The notes under the pieces were generated by a model, which did no database searches, had not been told where the DNA came from, and worked only from the letters and a program-made list of their open reading frames with translations. Below are positions 18,561-26,493 of a stretch of DNA of 64,000 nucleotides, in pieces. This DNA is from Curtobacterium sp. VKM Ac-2922. Lineage in GTDB: Bacteria > Actinomycetota > Actinomycetes > Actinomycetales > Microbacteriaceae. Both the position numbers and the translations under genes were made by a program. The stretch spans positions 224,712-288,711 of the forward strand of contig NZ_JALGRO010000003.1 in NCBI RefSeq assembly GCF_022815645.1. Direction: 5' to 3'. How positions within the stretch are numbered: position 1 is the first letter of the stretch; the number at the start of each line of letters is the position of its first letter.

Positions 18561-18626
18561 ACCGCACCCCCGCACCGACATCGCGCCCCGCTCCAACGGG
18601 GTGCGATGTCGGTGCCGGGGTGCGGT
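18561..18626. terminator. REP-like palindrome, copy 1 (convergent junction)
   Basis: Outer arms ACCGCACCCC and GGGGTGCGGT enclose a longer inner stem (18572-18590 with 18597-18615, one mismatch) whose core is CATCGCGCCCCG-type. It sits between the convergent ATPase and beta-propeller genes and could terminate transcripts from both sides. Related copies lie at 33612-33673 and 36136-36201. Confidence 0.8.
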
Positions 18627-18645
18627 GTGCCGGACTCCCGGAGTG

Positions 18646-19581
18646 TCAGCGGGTCGTCGGGTAGTCGCAGTACGCGAACCAGGTCGAGTCGGGGGCCCAC
18701 GGCGGGACGTTGACGGTGCCCTGCCCGCCCTCGAGCGACACGAGGGTCTCGGGCACGACCGCCATCCGCGCGCCGCGCACCAGCACCCCGGGCAGCAGCC
18801 GGAGCTCCACGCGGTGGTCGGCCGGGTGCCCCTGCACGCCGGGCTCGTACGACAGGTACAGCAGGTGGGCGCCGTCCGGTGACACGTGCGGGAACCAGTT
18901 CACCCGGTCGTCCGCCGTGATCCGCACGGGGTCGGTCGCACCGGGCGCGAGGGCGACGAGCTGCGCCGTGCCGGGGGTGAACACCTCGGAGTTGAACACG
19001 AGCGTGTCGCCGGCGAACGAGCAGCCGTCGGCCGGGAACGCGTCGCGGGTGACGAACGTCGGCGCTCCCGTGGCGGGGTCGACGAGCGCGACGTCGGTCG
19101 TCCAGACACCGTCCTCGGACAGCTCCCCCACGATCGACGCCAGCGAGGACCCGTCGGGCGCGATGCCGTGCAGGTAGAACTTGCGCTTGACGGGCAGCTC
19201 GGCGGCGGCATCGGTGAGCTGCTCGGTCGCGCCGCCCGCGGGCAGCGGCACGCGGTACAGCTCGCCGTTGCGGGCACTCACCACGACGGCGTCCCCGGAC
19301 GGCTCGAGCACGTGGTCGTTGTTGATCTCGTCGACGCCGTCCATCGGGACCGGCACCAGGGCGGTTTCGTCGAGCACGGTGCCGGGCTCGGGCAGGTGCA
19401 GCAGCCACAGGTCGCCGTTGCCGTTGAGCACGAGCGTGTCGGCGTCGAGCACGTTCGGCGCCTCGACCAGCACGGTGTCCGACGCGAACACGAGCCGACT
19501 GGTCCGTGCGGCGACGTCGTACACGTGCACGCGGCTGGTCTGGCCGGGCAGCAGCTGCCGGCCGCGGGGAGTGTCGGTCAT
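18646..19581 (-). CDS. PD40/TolB-like beta-propeller protein
   Basis: 311 residues with repeated WD40-like sheets such as PSGDAVVVSARNGELYRV, SPDGAHLLYLSYE and APDSTWFAYCDYP. This pattern resembles TolB and the propeller part of oligogalacturonate-lyase-type proteins. No signal peptide is visible, so it is probably cytoplasmic. Its ATG at 19581 has a weak GATGAG upstream. It follows the sugar-transport operon on the same strand but is separated from it by a large hairpin. Enzymatic activity cannot be inferred. It may be linked to the same carbohydrate. Confidence 0.7.
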   Translation of the reverse strand: MTDTPRGRQLLPGQTSRVHVYDVAARTSRLVFASDTVLVEAPNVLDADTLVLNGNGDLWLLHLPEPGTVLDETALVPVPMDGVDEINNDHVLEPSGDAVVVSARNGELYRVPLPAGGATEQLTDAAAELPVKRKFYLHGIAPDGSSLASIVGELSEDGVWTTDVALVDPATGAPTFVTRDAFPADGCSFAGDTLVFNSEVFTPGTAQLVALAPGATDPVRITADDRVNWFPHVSPDGAHLLYLSYEPGVQGHPADHRVELRLLPGVLVRGARMAVVPETLVSLEGGQGTVNVPPWAPDSTWFAYCDYPTTR

Positions 19582-19641
19582 GGTCTCATCCTGTCGTGTG
19601 CGTGGTGCCGTGGCTGGCGTGGGCAGGCTCCCGACGCAGAC

Positions 19642-19707
19642 GAGTCTCGGCCCGGCGGACATCCTGCGGCGTCTGGGAGCCACATTCTGTCCGCCGAGCC
19701 GAGACTC
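19642..19707 (-). terminator. Long GAGTCTCGGC hairpin after the sugar operon
   Basis: GAGTCTCGGCCCGGCGGACA at 19642-19661 pairs with 19688-19707 (19 of 20) around a 26-base loop. It starts 33 bases past the stop of the last permease gene. The loop word GACATCCTG reappears in the hairpin at 62417-62486. Confidence 0.8.
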
Positions 19708-19739
19708 GGCGGTGCGGGTGGTGCGTTGTGCGCGTGCGG

Positions 19740-20579
19740 CTACTTCACGGCACCGGCGGTCAGGCCGGCGACGAACTGGCGCTGCACGATCAGGAACGCG
19801 ATGACGACCGGGATCGACACGACCAACGACGCCGCCATGATCTGGTTCCAGTACACGTTCGTCTGCGTCGAGTACTGCTGCAGGCCGACCGCCAGGGTCT
19901 GCCCGTTGCCGTTCGTCATGACCGAAGCGAACAGGACCTCACCCCAGGCGGTCATGAACGAGTAGATCCCGACGGCCACCAGACCCGGGCGGGCCGACGG
20001 CAGGATGATCCGGAACAGTGCACCCATCGGGCCCGAGCCGTCGACCATCGCGGCCTCGTCGAGCTCGCGCGGGATCGTCTCGAAGTACCCCGCCAGCATC
20101 CAGATCGAGAACGGCAGCGTGAACGTCAGGTACGTGATGATCAGGCCGGTCCAGCTGCCGACGAGCTGGATGCCGAGCGAGTTCCCGAGGTTCGTGAAGA
20201 TCAGGAACAGCGGGAGCAGGAACAGCACGCCGGGGAACATCTGCGTCGACAGGACCGTGGTCGTGAAGGCGCTCTTGCCCTTGAAGTCCCACCGCGACAC
20301 CGCGTAGGCGGCGAACGTCGCGATGATGAGCGAGAACACGGTCGCGACCGTGCAGACCACGAGCGAGTTGATGAAGTACTGCCCCAGCGGCACCGTCGAC
20401 CACATGTCGATGAACGGCTGGAACGTGATGTTGGTCGGGATCCACGTGAAGTCGTTCTGCACGTCACCGAGCGGCTTGATGGCCGTGGTGATCATCACGT
20501 AGAGCGGCACGACCGTGAACACGGTCAACAGTGCCAGGACGATGATCTTGAAGGACTTGGCGCCCACTGTTTCACGCAC
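19740..20579 (-). CDS. Carbohydrate ABC importer permease, MalG type
   Basis: 279 residues, about six helices, with the EAA-loop motif TIPRELDEAAMVDGSGPMGALFRIILPSARPG that docks the ATPase. It is the second permease of a CUT1-type sugar importer. The GTG start overlaps the end of the MalF-type gene by eight bases and has GGAGG upstream within that gene. It is the distal gene of an operon with a binding protein and two catabolic enzymes. Confidence 0.92.
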   Translation of the reverse strand: MRETVGAKSFKIIVLALLTVFTVVPLYVMITTAIKPLGDVQNDFTWIPTNITFQPFIDMWSTVPLGQYFINSLVVCTVATVFSLIIATFAAYAVSRWDFKGKSAFTTTVLSTQMFPGVLFLLPLFLIFTNLGNSLGIQLVGSWTGLIITYLTFTLPFSIWMLAGYFETIPRELDEAAMVDGSGPMGALFRIILPSARPGLVAVGIYSFMTAWGEVLFASVMTNGNGQTLAVGLQQYSTQTNVYWNQIMAASLVVSIPVVIAFLIVQRQFVAGLTAGAVK

Positions 20580-21567
20580 GGACGGACCTCCGGTTGGTCA
20601 CGGCGAGGTAGATGCCGGTGACGACGAGCAGGAACAGCAGGAGCAGCACGCTCATCGCGGCGCCGGAGCCGAAGTTCCAGGTGATGAACGACGCGTTGTA
20701 GATGTGGAAGCTGAGCAGGTCGGCCGCCGGGGGCTGCGCCGTCGAGCCGAACAGCACGTAGGGCGTGTTGAAGTCGTTGAAGGTCCAGAGGAACATCACG
20801 AGCACGAGCGTCACGTTGACCGGGCGCACCATCGGCAGGGTGATCGAGCGCCACTGCCGGAACGGCTTCGCACCGTCGACCGAGGCGGCCTCGTACACGT
20901 CGGCCGGCACGGACTGCAGGCCCGCCATGAGCATGAGGAACGCGAACGGCCAGGTCTTCCAGATCGCCACGACGACGACGGCCACGAAGGCGTTGTTGCC
21001 GATCAGCCAGAAGGGACCGCTGCCGCTGAACAGGTGCAGCTGGTCGACCAGGATGTGGTTGATCGCACCGGAGTCACGCTGGAACATGAACTTCCACGTG
21101 ATGACACCGGCGTACATCGGCAGCGCGTAGGGCACCAGGAACAGCGTGCGGAACAGGCCGCGACCCTTGAAGGGCTTCTGCAGCGCGACCGCGGCCATCA
21201 TGCCGAAGCCCCACGACAGGCCGACCACCAGCACGGTGAACGCGCAGGTGATCAGGAACGAGTTGAGCAGGCCCTTGCCGATGGCCTGGTTGAAGTCCAC
21301 GGCCACGGAGTAGTTGTGCAGCCCGGCGAACGGCGCAGCGCCCCAGTTCGCGATGAAGTACTTGGTGAGCTGGATGAAGCTGATCCAGATGCCGGTGAGC
21401 ATCGGGACGATGTGGATCAGGAGCTCGAAGAGGATGGCGGGACCGACGAGGGCGTACGGCAGCCACGTGATGCGGCGCTTCCCCTTGGGCGGAGGCCCCG
21501 ACAGTGTCGGTGCCTTCGTGTGCAGCAGGTCGGGCGCCTCGGATTCCGGCAGGACCGTCGTGGACAT
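20572..21567 (-). CDS. Carbohydrate ABC importer permease, MalF type
   Basis: 331 residues with about six helices and the EAA motif VPADVYEAASVDGAKPFRQWRSITLPMVRP. The N-terminal 40 residues are cytoplasmic. It forms the membrane channel with the MalG-type partner and receives sugar from the lipoprotein encoded just upstream. No ATPase gene lies in the operon, so a shared MsiK-type ATPase encoded elsewhere is expected from what is known of CUT1 systems in actinobacteria. Confidence 0.92.
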   Translation of the reverse strand: MSTTVLPESEAPDLLHTKAPTLSGPPPKGKRRITWLPYALVGPAILFELLIHIVPMLTGIWISFIQLTKYFIANWGAAPFAGLHNYSVAVDFNQAIGKGLLNSFLITCAFTVLVVGLSWGFGMMAAVALQKPFKGRGLFRTLFLVPYALPMYAGVITWKFMFQRDSGAINHILVDQLHLFSGSGPFWLIGNNAFVAVVVVAIWKTWPFAFLMLMAGLQSVPADVYEAASVDGAKPFRQWRSITLPMVRPVNVTLVLVMFLWTFNDFNTPYVLFGSTAQPPAADLLSFHIYNASFITWNFGSGAAMSVLLLLFLLVVTGIYLAVTNRRSVRA

Positions 21568-21651
21568 GGGCAGGGCCTTTCGGCGTCAGGGGTGTTCGTG
21601 TTCGGGTGCTCCGCCGACCGTGGCAGCGGTCGCGGCGGTGGGGGGAGGAGA

Positions 21652-21682
21652 CCCGGGGCGTTCCCTGCGGACGCGCCCCGGG
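21652..21682 (-). terminator. Intercistronic GC hairpin after the binding-protein gene
   Basis: CCCGGGGCGT and ACGCGCCCCGGG face each other between the binding-protein stop and the MalF-type start. Such hairpins often lower expression of the permeases relative to the abundant binding protein by partial termination or by mRNA protection. No U tract is present. Confidence 0.65.
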
Positions 21683-21702
21683 CCTCCTGGCTGAGTGCTG
21701 GA

Positions 21703-23004
21703 TCAGCCGTTCGCCTGGGACACCTGGTCCTGGGCCGTCTGGAGCGCCGACTTGATGTCGCTGTCCGAGACCGTGCCGCCGGTGGCGATCTTGGCGAACA
21801 TGTCGTTCATCGCCTTGCCCACCGTGGACTCGAACTGGTCCTCGGCCGGCACGAGCGGGAGCGGCTTCGCCTTGTTGTTGTAGATGTCGAGGAACGTCTT
21901 CGTCTGCTCGTCGGTGACCGAGTCAGCAGCGGAGGCGAGCACCGGCAGTGCCGAGTACGGCTTGTCGAGCGTCGACTGCGTGTCCGCGCTCGTCATGTAC
22001 TTGACGAACTTCAGCGCGCCGTCCTTGTTCTTCGTGTTCTTGAAGATCGACAGGTTGATGCCGGCCGGGAACGAGGCGATGTCCTTGCCGCCCTTGGGGG
22101 CGGGGAAGGGGACCACGCCGAACTCGTCGGCGGACATGCCGTTCGACGTGATCGTCGCGTTCGCGTTGTTCTGCGTCAGCATCATCGCGGCCTTCTTGTT
22201 CGCGAAGTCCGAGACCGCCTGCGTGCCGTTGTCGTACTGGGCGTTCGAGGTGTTGACGACCTTGTCGCTCTGCATCAGGTCGATGTAGCGCTTGATGCCG
22301 TCGACGTTCGCGGACGAGGTGAAGGTCGGCTTGCCGCTCTTGTCGAACCACTCGCCGCCGTTCTGCGCCGAGTTGATGAACGCGAAGTGCGCGTTCTCGG
22401 TGTACGAACCACCCGCGATGGTGAAGCCGTACTTGCCGCCCGTGGTGAGCTTCTTGGCGTCGGCGGTCAGGTCCTCCCACGTGGTGGGGGCTTCGATGCC
22501 GGCGTCCTTGAACATCTGCTTGTTGTAGTACAGGCCGTACGCCAGGCCGTAGAGCGGGACGCTCGTGACGGTCTTGCCGGGCGCACCGCCGGTGGACAGC
22601 GCGACCTTGCCGAACTTGTCGGCGCCGCCGATGGCCTTCATCTCGGAGCTGCCGAACTCCTGGAAGGCGTTCGTCGCCTGGAGCGAGGTGGCCCAGGTGT
22701 TGCCGATGTTGACCACGTCCGGACCCTGGCCCGAGGTGACGGCGGTCTGGATCTTGGTCTGCAGGTCGTTCCAGCCGATGACCTGGAGGTTGACCTTGAT
22801 CCCGGTCTCCTTGGTGAACTTCTTGAGCTCGGGGGTCAGGACCTCCTTGTCGTTCTGCAGGGAGGTGCCCTGGTTGGACGCCCAGTAGGTGAGCGTCTTG
22901 GAGTCGCCGGACGAGCCGGATCCTCCGGCTGAGCAGGCTGCGAGGCCGGTCACGGTGAGTGCCGCGGCCGCGGTGATGGCCAGTGCGCGGATGGCAGTGC
23001 GCAT
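21703..23004 (-). CDS. Extracellular sugar-binding lipoprotein
   Basis: 433 residues. The signal peptide ends in the lipobox GLAAC (lipidated C24), followed by a Gly/Ser linker and a family 1 solute-binding fold starting TLTYWASNQGT. The mature protein is anchored outside the membrane and delivers an oligosaccharide or glycoside to the permeases. The ligand is unknown. It lies between the oxidoreductase gene (130-base gap with repeats) and the permeases. Confidence 0.92.
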   Translation of the reverse strand: MRTAIRALAITAAAALTVTGLAACSAGGSGSSGDSKTLTYWASNQGTSLQNDKEVLTPELKKFTKETGIKVNLQVIGWNDLQTKIQTAVTSGQGPDVVNIGNTWATSLQATNAFQEFGSSEMKAIGGADKFGKVALSTGGAPGKTVTSVPLYGLAYGLYYNKQMFKDAGIEAPTTWEDLTADAKKLTTGGKYGFTIAGGSYTENAHFAFINSAQNGGEWFDKSGKPTFTSSANVDGIKRYIDLMQSDKVVNTSNAQYDNGTQAVSDFANKKAAMMLTQNNANATITSNGMSADEFGVVPFPAPKGGKDIASFPAGINLSIFKNTKNKDGALKFVKYMTSADTQSTLDKPYSALPVLASAADSVTDEQTKTFLDIYNNKAKPLPLVPAEDQFESTVGKAMNDMFAKIATGGTVSDSDIKSALQTAQDQVSQANG

Positions 23005-23076
23005 GACTCTCTACTTTCTCGTCGTTGAGATGGTGCAGGGATGGTGCGTTCGGGTGCTGCTGTGTGGTGCTGCGGG

Positions 23077-23141
23077 TCGGACCGGAGTCCGCCCCACGGT
23101 GCGGGTCAGACCGGAGTCCGCCCCACGGTGCGGGTCAGACC
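23077..23141. repeat. 29-bp tandem copies of the oxidoreductase gene end
   Basis: The 29-base unit TCAGACCGGAGTCCGCCCCA... begins at 23077 (one mismatch), at 23106, and joins the true stop region TCAGACC at 23135. The extra copies lie just downstream of the gene and repeat its last bases together with the stop codon. Confidence 0.85.
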
Positions 23142-24295
23142 AGGGTCTTCTCCGCGGGGTCCCACCCCTCGTCGAGGGTCTGGGAGGGCGACACGGTGCT
23201 CGTCACGAGCACCGCCTCGCCACGTTCGGCTGCCTCGGCGATGGAGACCATCACGTCGAGGACGTGGAAGGCGAGCGCACCGGGGACCCGGTTCGTCTCG
23301 CCCGCGCGCAGGGAGCGGGCCAGGTCGACCACGCCGGTGCCACGCGAGTAGGTGGACCCGACGGCGGGGATCGTCTCGGGCTCGTCGGCGCCGTGTGCGT
23401 AGAGCTCGGTGTCGCCGTCGAAGTTGTTCGGGTCGGGGAACACCACGGTGCCCGTCTCGCCGGCGATCTCGACGAAGCCGGTGCGTCCGCGGTCGGACTC
23501 GAACGAGAACACGCTCTGCGCGCTCCCGCCGTTCTCGAACTCGATCAGGGCGGAGTGGTTCGTCGGGACCTCGACCGGGAACTCGGTGCCCGCCTTCGGG
23601 CCGGAGCCGATCGTGCGCGTGGCACGGGACTTCGACGCCGTCGCGGTGACCTTCGACACGGGGCCGAAGGCCTGCACGAGTGTGGTGATGTAGTACGGGC
23701 CGATGTCGAACAGCGGGCCGGCACCCACGGCGAACAGGAACTCGGGGCTCGGGTGCCACGACTCCGGCCCGGGGCTCTGGAAGAGCGTCAGACCGTTGAG
23801 CGGCGTGCCGATCCGGCCGTCGCGGATGGTGCGCAGGGCGGTCTGCAGTCCGGCGCCCAGGAAGGTGTCCGGAGCGACGGAGACGGTGACGCCGGCGGCA
23901 GCAGCGGCGTCACGCAGCTGCGTGGCGCTCGCACGGTCCAGCGCGTACGGCTTCTCGCCCCACACGTGCTTGCCGGCGGCGACCGCCTGCAGTGCGACCT
24001 CGACGTGCGCGGCGGGGATCGTCAGGTTGACGACGATCTCGATGTCGTCGTCGGCCAGCAGCTGCTCGACCGAACCCGAGGCGGGCACGCCCCACTTGGC
24101 GGCCTGGGCGGCGGCGCGGGGCTCGTCGATGTCGGCGATGAAGCGGACCTGCACGTCGGGGAAGACGGTGAGGTTGCCGAGGTACTGGTCCGAGATGACG
24201 CCGGCACCGATGACCCCGACGCCGACGGGGCCCGTGCGGCGGGTCGTGGCGGCAGCGGTCGTGTCGGCCGGAGCGGTCGTGGTGGTGTCGGTCAT
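23135..24295 (-). CDS. Gfo/Idh/MocA-family oxidoreductase
   Basis: 386 residues. The N-terminal Rossmann fold has VGVIGAGVISDQYL for NAD(P) binding. GEKPYALD carries the catalytic lysine of the family, and the C-terminal alpha/beta domain binds the sugar. Members oxidise or reduce sugars, inositols or their derivatives. Its ATG overlaps the stop of the sugar isomerase gene (ATGA), so they are translationally coupled. A Gfo/Idh enzyme plus a TIM-barrel isomerase next to a glycoside importer suggests oxidation-based sugar catabolism, which is inference. Confidence 0.9.
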   Translation of the reverse strand: MTDTTTTAPADTTAAATTRRTGPVGVGVIGAGVISDQYLGNLTVFPDVQVRFIADIDEPRAAAQAAKWGVPASGSVEQLLADDDIEIVVNLTIPAAHVEVALQAVAAGKHVWGEKPYALDRASATQLRDAAAAAGVTVSVAPDTFLGAGLQTALRTIRDGRIGTPLNGLTLFQSPGPESWHPSPEFLFAVGAGPLFDIGPYYITTLVQAFGPVSKVTATASKSRATRTIGSGPKAGTEFPVEVPTNHSALIEFENGGSAQSVFSFESDRGRTGFVEIAGETGTVVFPDPNNFDGDTELYAHGADEPETIPAVGSTYSRGTGVVDLARSLRAGETNRVPGALAFHVLDVMVSIAEAAERGEAVLVTSTVSPSQTLDEGWDPAEKTLV

Positions 24296-25038
24296 GCGCG
24301 GACCCCCTGCAGGAACGAGTACGAGTCGGTGACGGCCTGGAACACGTCGCCGTCGTGGTCGTCGAGTTCGACCACGTGCTGCGCGTCGGGCGCAGCGGCG
24401 AGGATCTCGCGGATCGGCATGATGCCGTTGCCCACGGCGACCTGCTGCTTGTCGTCGTGCGAGCCGTCACCGTCCTTGACGTGCAGGAACCGGACCTTGT
24501 CGCCGTACTTGCCGATGACGGCCACCGGGTCGTCACCGCCGACCTTGACCCAGTAGGTGTCGAGTTCGAGCACGACGTCGTCGGACAGCGCGTCGGCGAA
24601 GACCTCGTAGGCGCTGACGCCGTCGATGCGGTTCGAGAACTCGAACGCGTGGTTGTGGTACCCGAGCGTCAGGCCGTGGTCGGCTGCGCGGGGTGCGAGT
24701 GCACTGAGTTCGCGGGCGATGGCCTCGACGTCCTCGCGGGTGGTCCAGCGGGCCTCGTCGATGTGCGGGTCGATGAGCGTTCCGGTGCCGACCGTCGCGG
24801 TGGCGTGGAAGATGCGCTCGAGGCCCTGCTCGCCGGCGTCCAGCAGACGGGCGTGGCCACTCGGTGCGACCAGCCCGGCGTCCTTGAGGGCCGTCGCGTA
24901 CTCGTCGGCGCGGTCCACGTAGCCGAAGAGCTCGACGTCCGTGAAGCCGATGCCGGCGATGCGCTGCAGGGTGCCGGGCAGATCGGCACTGAGCGCGTCG
25001 CGGACCGTGTAGAGCTGGACCGAAAGCGGTTGGGTCAC
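24292..25038 (-). CDS. Sugar phosphate isomerase/epimerase (TIM barrel)
   Basis: 248 residues of the xylose-isomerase-like TIM-barrel family (IolE/IolI type). Metal-binding and active-site segments are GYHNHAFEF, LELDTYWVKVGG, LHVKDGDG and VVELDDHDGD. The start was set at GTG 25038 because AGGAG lies nine bases upstream. The ATG at 25053 would add five residues. It is the first gene of the sugar operon, downstream of a strong promoter with palindromic operators. Confidence 0.88.
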   Translation of the reverse strand: MTQPLSVQLYTVRDALSADLPGTLQRIAGIGFTDVELFGYVDRADEYATALKDAGLVAPSGHARLLDAGEQGLERIFHATATVGTGTLIDPHIDEARWTTREDVEAIARELSALAPRAADHGLTLGYHNHAFEFSNRIDGVSAYEVFADALSDDVVLELDTYWVKVGGDDPVAVIGKYGDKVRFLHVKDGDGSHDDKQQVAVGNGIMPIREILAAAPDAQHVVELDDHDGDVFQAVTDSYSFLQGVRA

Positions 25039-25084
25039 CAGTGTTCTCCTCATCGAGTGGTGCGGTCGTCTCTGACCGATCGTC

Positions 25085-25113
25085 ACACTACGAGCACTTC
25101 TGTCGGCGGTCAA
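25085..25113 (-). promoter_or_regulatory. Promoter of the sugar operon
   Basis: On the minus strand TTGACC (25108-25113) and TAGTGT (25085-25090) are separated by 17 bases, close to the sigma-A consensus. It lies about 50 bases upstream of the first gene. Confidence 0.75.
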
Positions 25114-25133
25114 GCAGAAGTCCGCAATACTTC
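25096..25133. promoter_or_regulatory. Overlapping inverted repeats, likely ROK operators
   Basis: ACTTCTG (25096-25102) and CAGAAGT (25115-25121) form one inverted repeat spanning the -35. GAAGT (25117-25121) and ACTTC (25129-25133) form another just upstream. They lie between the operon and the divergent ROK regulator gene, the expected site for repression relieved by sugar. Confidence 0.65.
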
Positions 25134-25180
25134 GACGCACTTCATTGCGTGGCTCGTTCGATGTGTGTTTCACTCCCTGC

Positions 25181-26392
25181 ATGGTCGACTTGACTCGGAC
25201 GGCAGCGTCGCCGCCGGTCGGGGCGAGCGAGTTGTTCCAGATCCTGCGCGACGGTGTCCCGCGGACCCGGGCCGAACTCGCTGCACTGACGGGTTCCGCA
25301 CGCTCCACCATCGGCGTGCGCCTGGACGCCCTGCTCGACGTCGGACTCGTCGGTGCCGTCGAGACCGCCGCGTCGACGGGCGGTCGTCCTCCGGCGCAGG
25401 TCGCCCTCGTGCCCACCGCACGCCTGGTCATCGCCGCCGACCTCGGCGCCTCGCACGGTCGGGTCGCGGTCACCGACCTGGTCGCCGCCCCGCTCGCCAC
25501 GCGCGAGGCGCAGATCGACATCGCCGCCGGCCCCGTCCCCACGCTGACGTGGCTGGTACAGGCGATCGACGAGCTGCTCGACGAGGTCGGCCGGACCCGC
25601 GACGACGTCGTCGCGATCGGCATCGGCGTGCCCGGCCCGGTCGAGTTCTCGACCGGGCGCCCCGCGAACCCCCCGATCATGCCCGGCTGGGACGGCTTCG
25701 ACGTGCCGTCGTGGCTCCGGCAGCACATCCAGGCGCACGTCCTGCTCGACAACGACGTCAACATCGCCGCCCTCGGGGAACGCGAACACGGCTGGCCCGA
25801 CGTCGACCACCTGCTGTTCGTCAAGGTCGCGACCGGCATCGGCTCGGGCATCGTGTCCGAGGGCCGGCTGCAACGCGGCGCGCAGGGCACCGCTGGTGAC
25901 ATCGGGCACGTGCGGGTGTCGCGCGCGGGCGACGTCCCGTGCCGCTGCGGCAACACGGGGTGTCTCGAGGCCGTCGCCTCCGGGCCCGCCATCGCCCGCG
26001 CGCTCCGGGCGAAGGGCCACGACACCCACACGAGCGCCGACGTCATCGCGATGGTCAACCGTTCCGACCTCGACGCCATCTACGCGGTCCGTCAGGCCGG
26101 CCGCGACATCGGCGAGGTCCTGGCGACGTGCATCTCGCTCATCAACCCCTCGGTCATCGTGCTCGGCGGTTCCGTCACCCAGGCCGGCGAGCACCTGCTC
26201 GCCGGTGTCCGCGAGGTCGTCTACGCGCGCTCCATGCCGCTCGCGACCGAGCACCTGGTCATCGCGCCGTCGCGTGCCGGGGGTGTGGCGGCCCTCCAGG
26301 GCGCAGCGTCGCTGGCCATCGGGTACGCGCTCTCCCCCGCCGGCGTCGACGAGCTCGTCGCGTTCGCCGAGGGCCGCCAGCTCGTGTCCTGA
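25181..26392 (+). CDS. ROK-family transcriptional repressor
   Basis: 403 residues. The N-terminal winged helix (TRAELAALTGSARSTIGVRLDALLDVGLV) precedes an ROK sugar-kinase-like domain with the zinc site CRCGNTGCLE near 252-262 and GIGSGIV. ROK regulators such as NagC and XylR bind a sugar or sugar phosphate and release the operator. It faces the sugar operon, so it most likely represses it and perhaps itself. The ATG at 25181 has no clear ribosome binding site. A TTG at 25145 is possible but unlikely. Confidence 0.88.
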   Translation: MVDLTRTAASPPVGASELFQILRDGVPRTRAELAALTGSARSTIGVRLDALLDVGLVGAVETAASTGGRPPAQVALVPTARLVIAADLGASHGRVAVTDLVAAPLATREAQIDIAAGPVPTLTWLVQAIDELLDEVGRTRDDVVAIGIGVPGPVEFSTGRPANPPIMPGWDGFDVPSWLRQHIQAHVLLDNDVNIAALGEREHGWPDVDHLLFVKVATGIGSGIVSEGRLQRGAQGTAGDIGHVRVSRAGDVPCRCGNTGCLEAVASGPAIARALRAKGHDTHTSADVIAMVNRSDLDAIYAVRQAGRDIGEVLATCISLINPSVIVLGGSVTQAGEHLLAGVREVVYARSMPLATEHLVIAPSRAGGVAALQGAASLAIGYALSPAGVDELVAFAEGRQLVS

Positions 26393-26493
26393 CCGTCGTC
26401 CCGGTCGGGGGCGCCGGACGCAGTGCGCAGTCCGCCCGGCCCGGTCGGTGCGCCGGTTCGGTGATCGACGGTGGTCGGGGGGAGAATCGTCCG

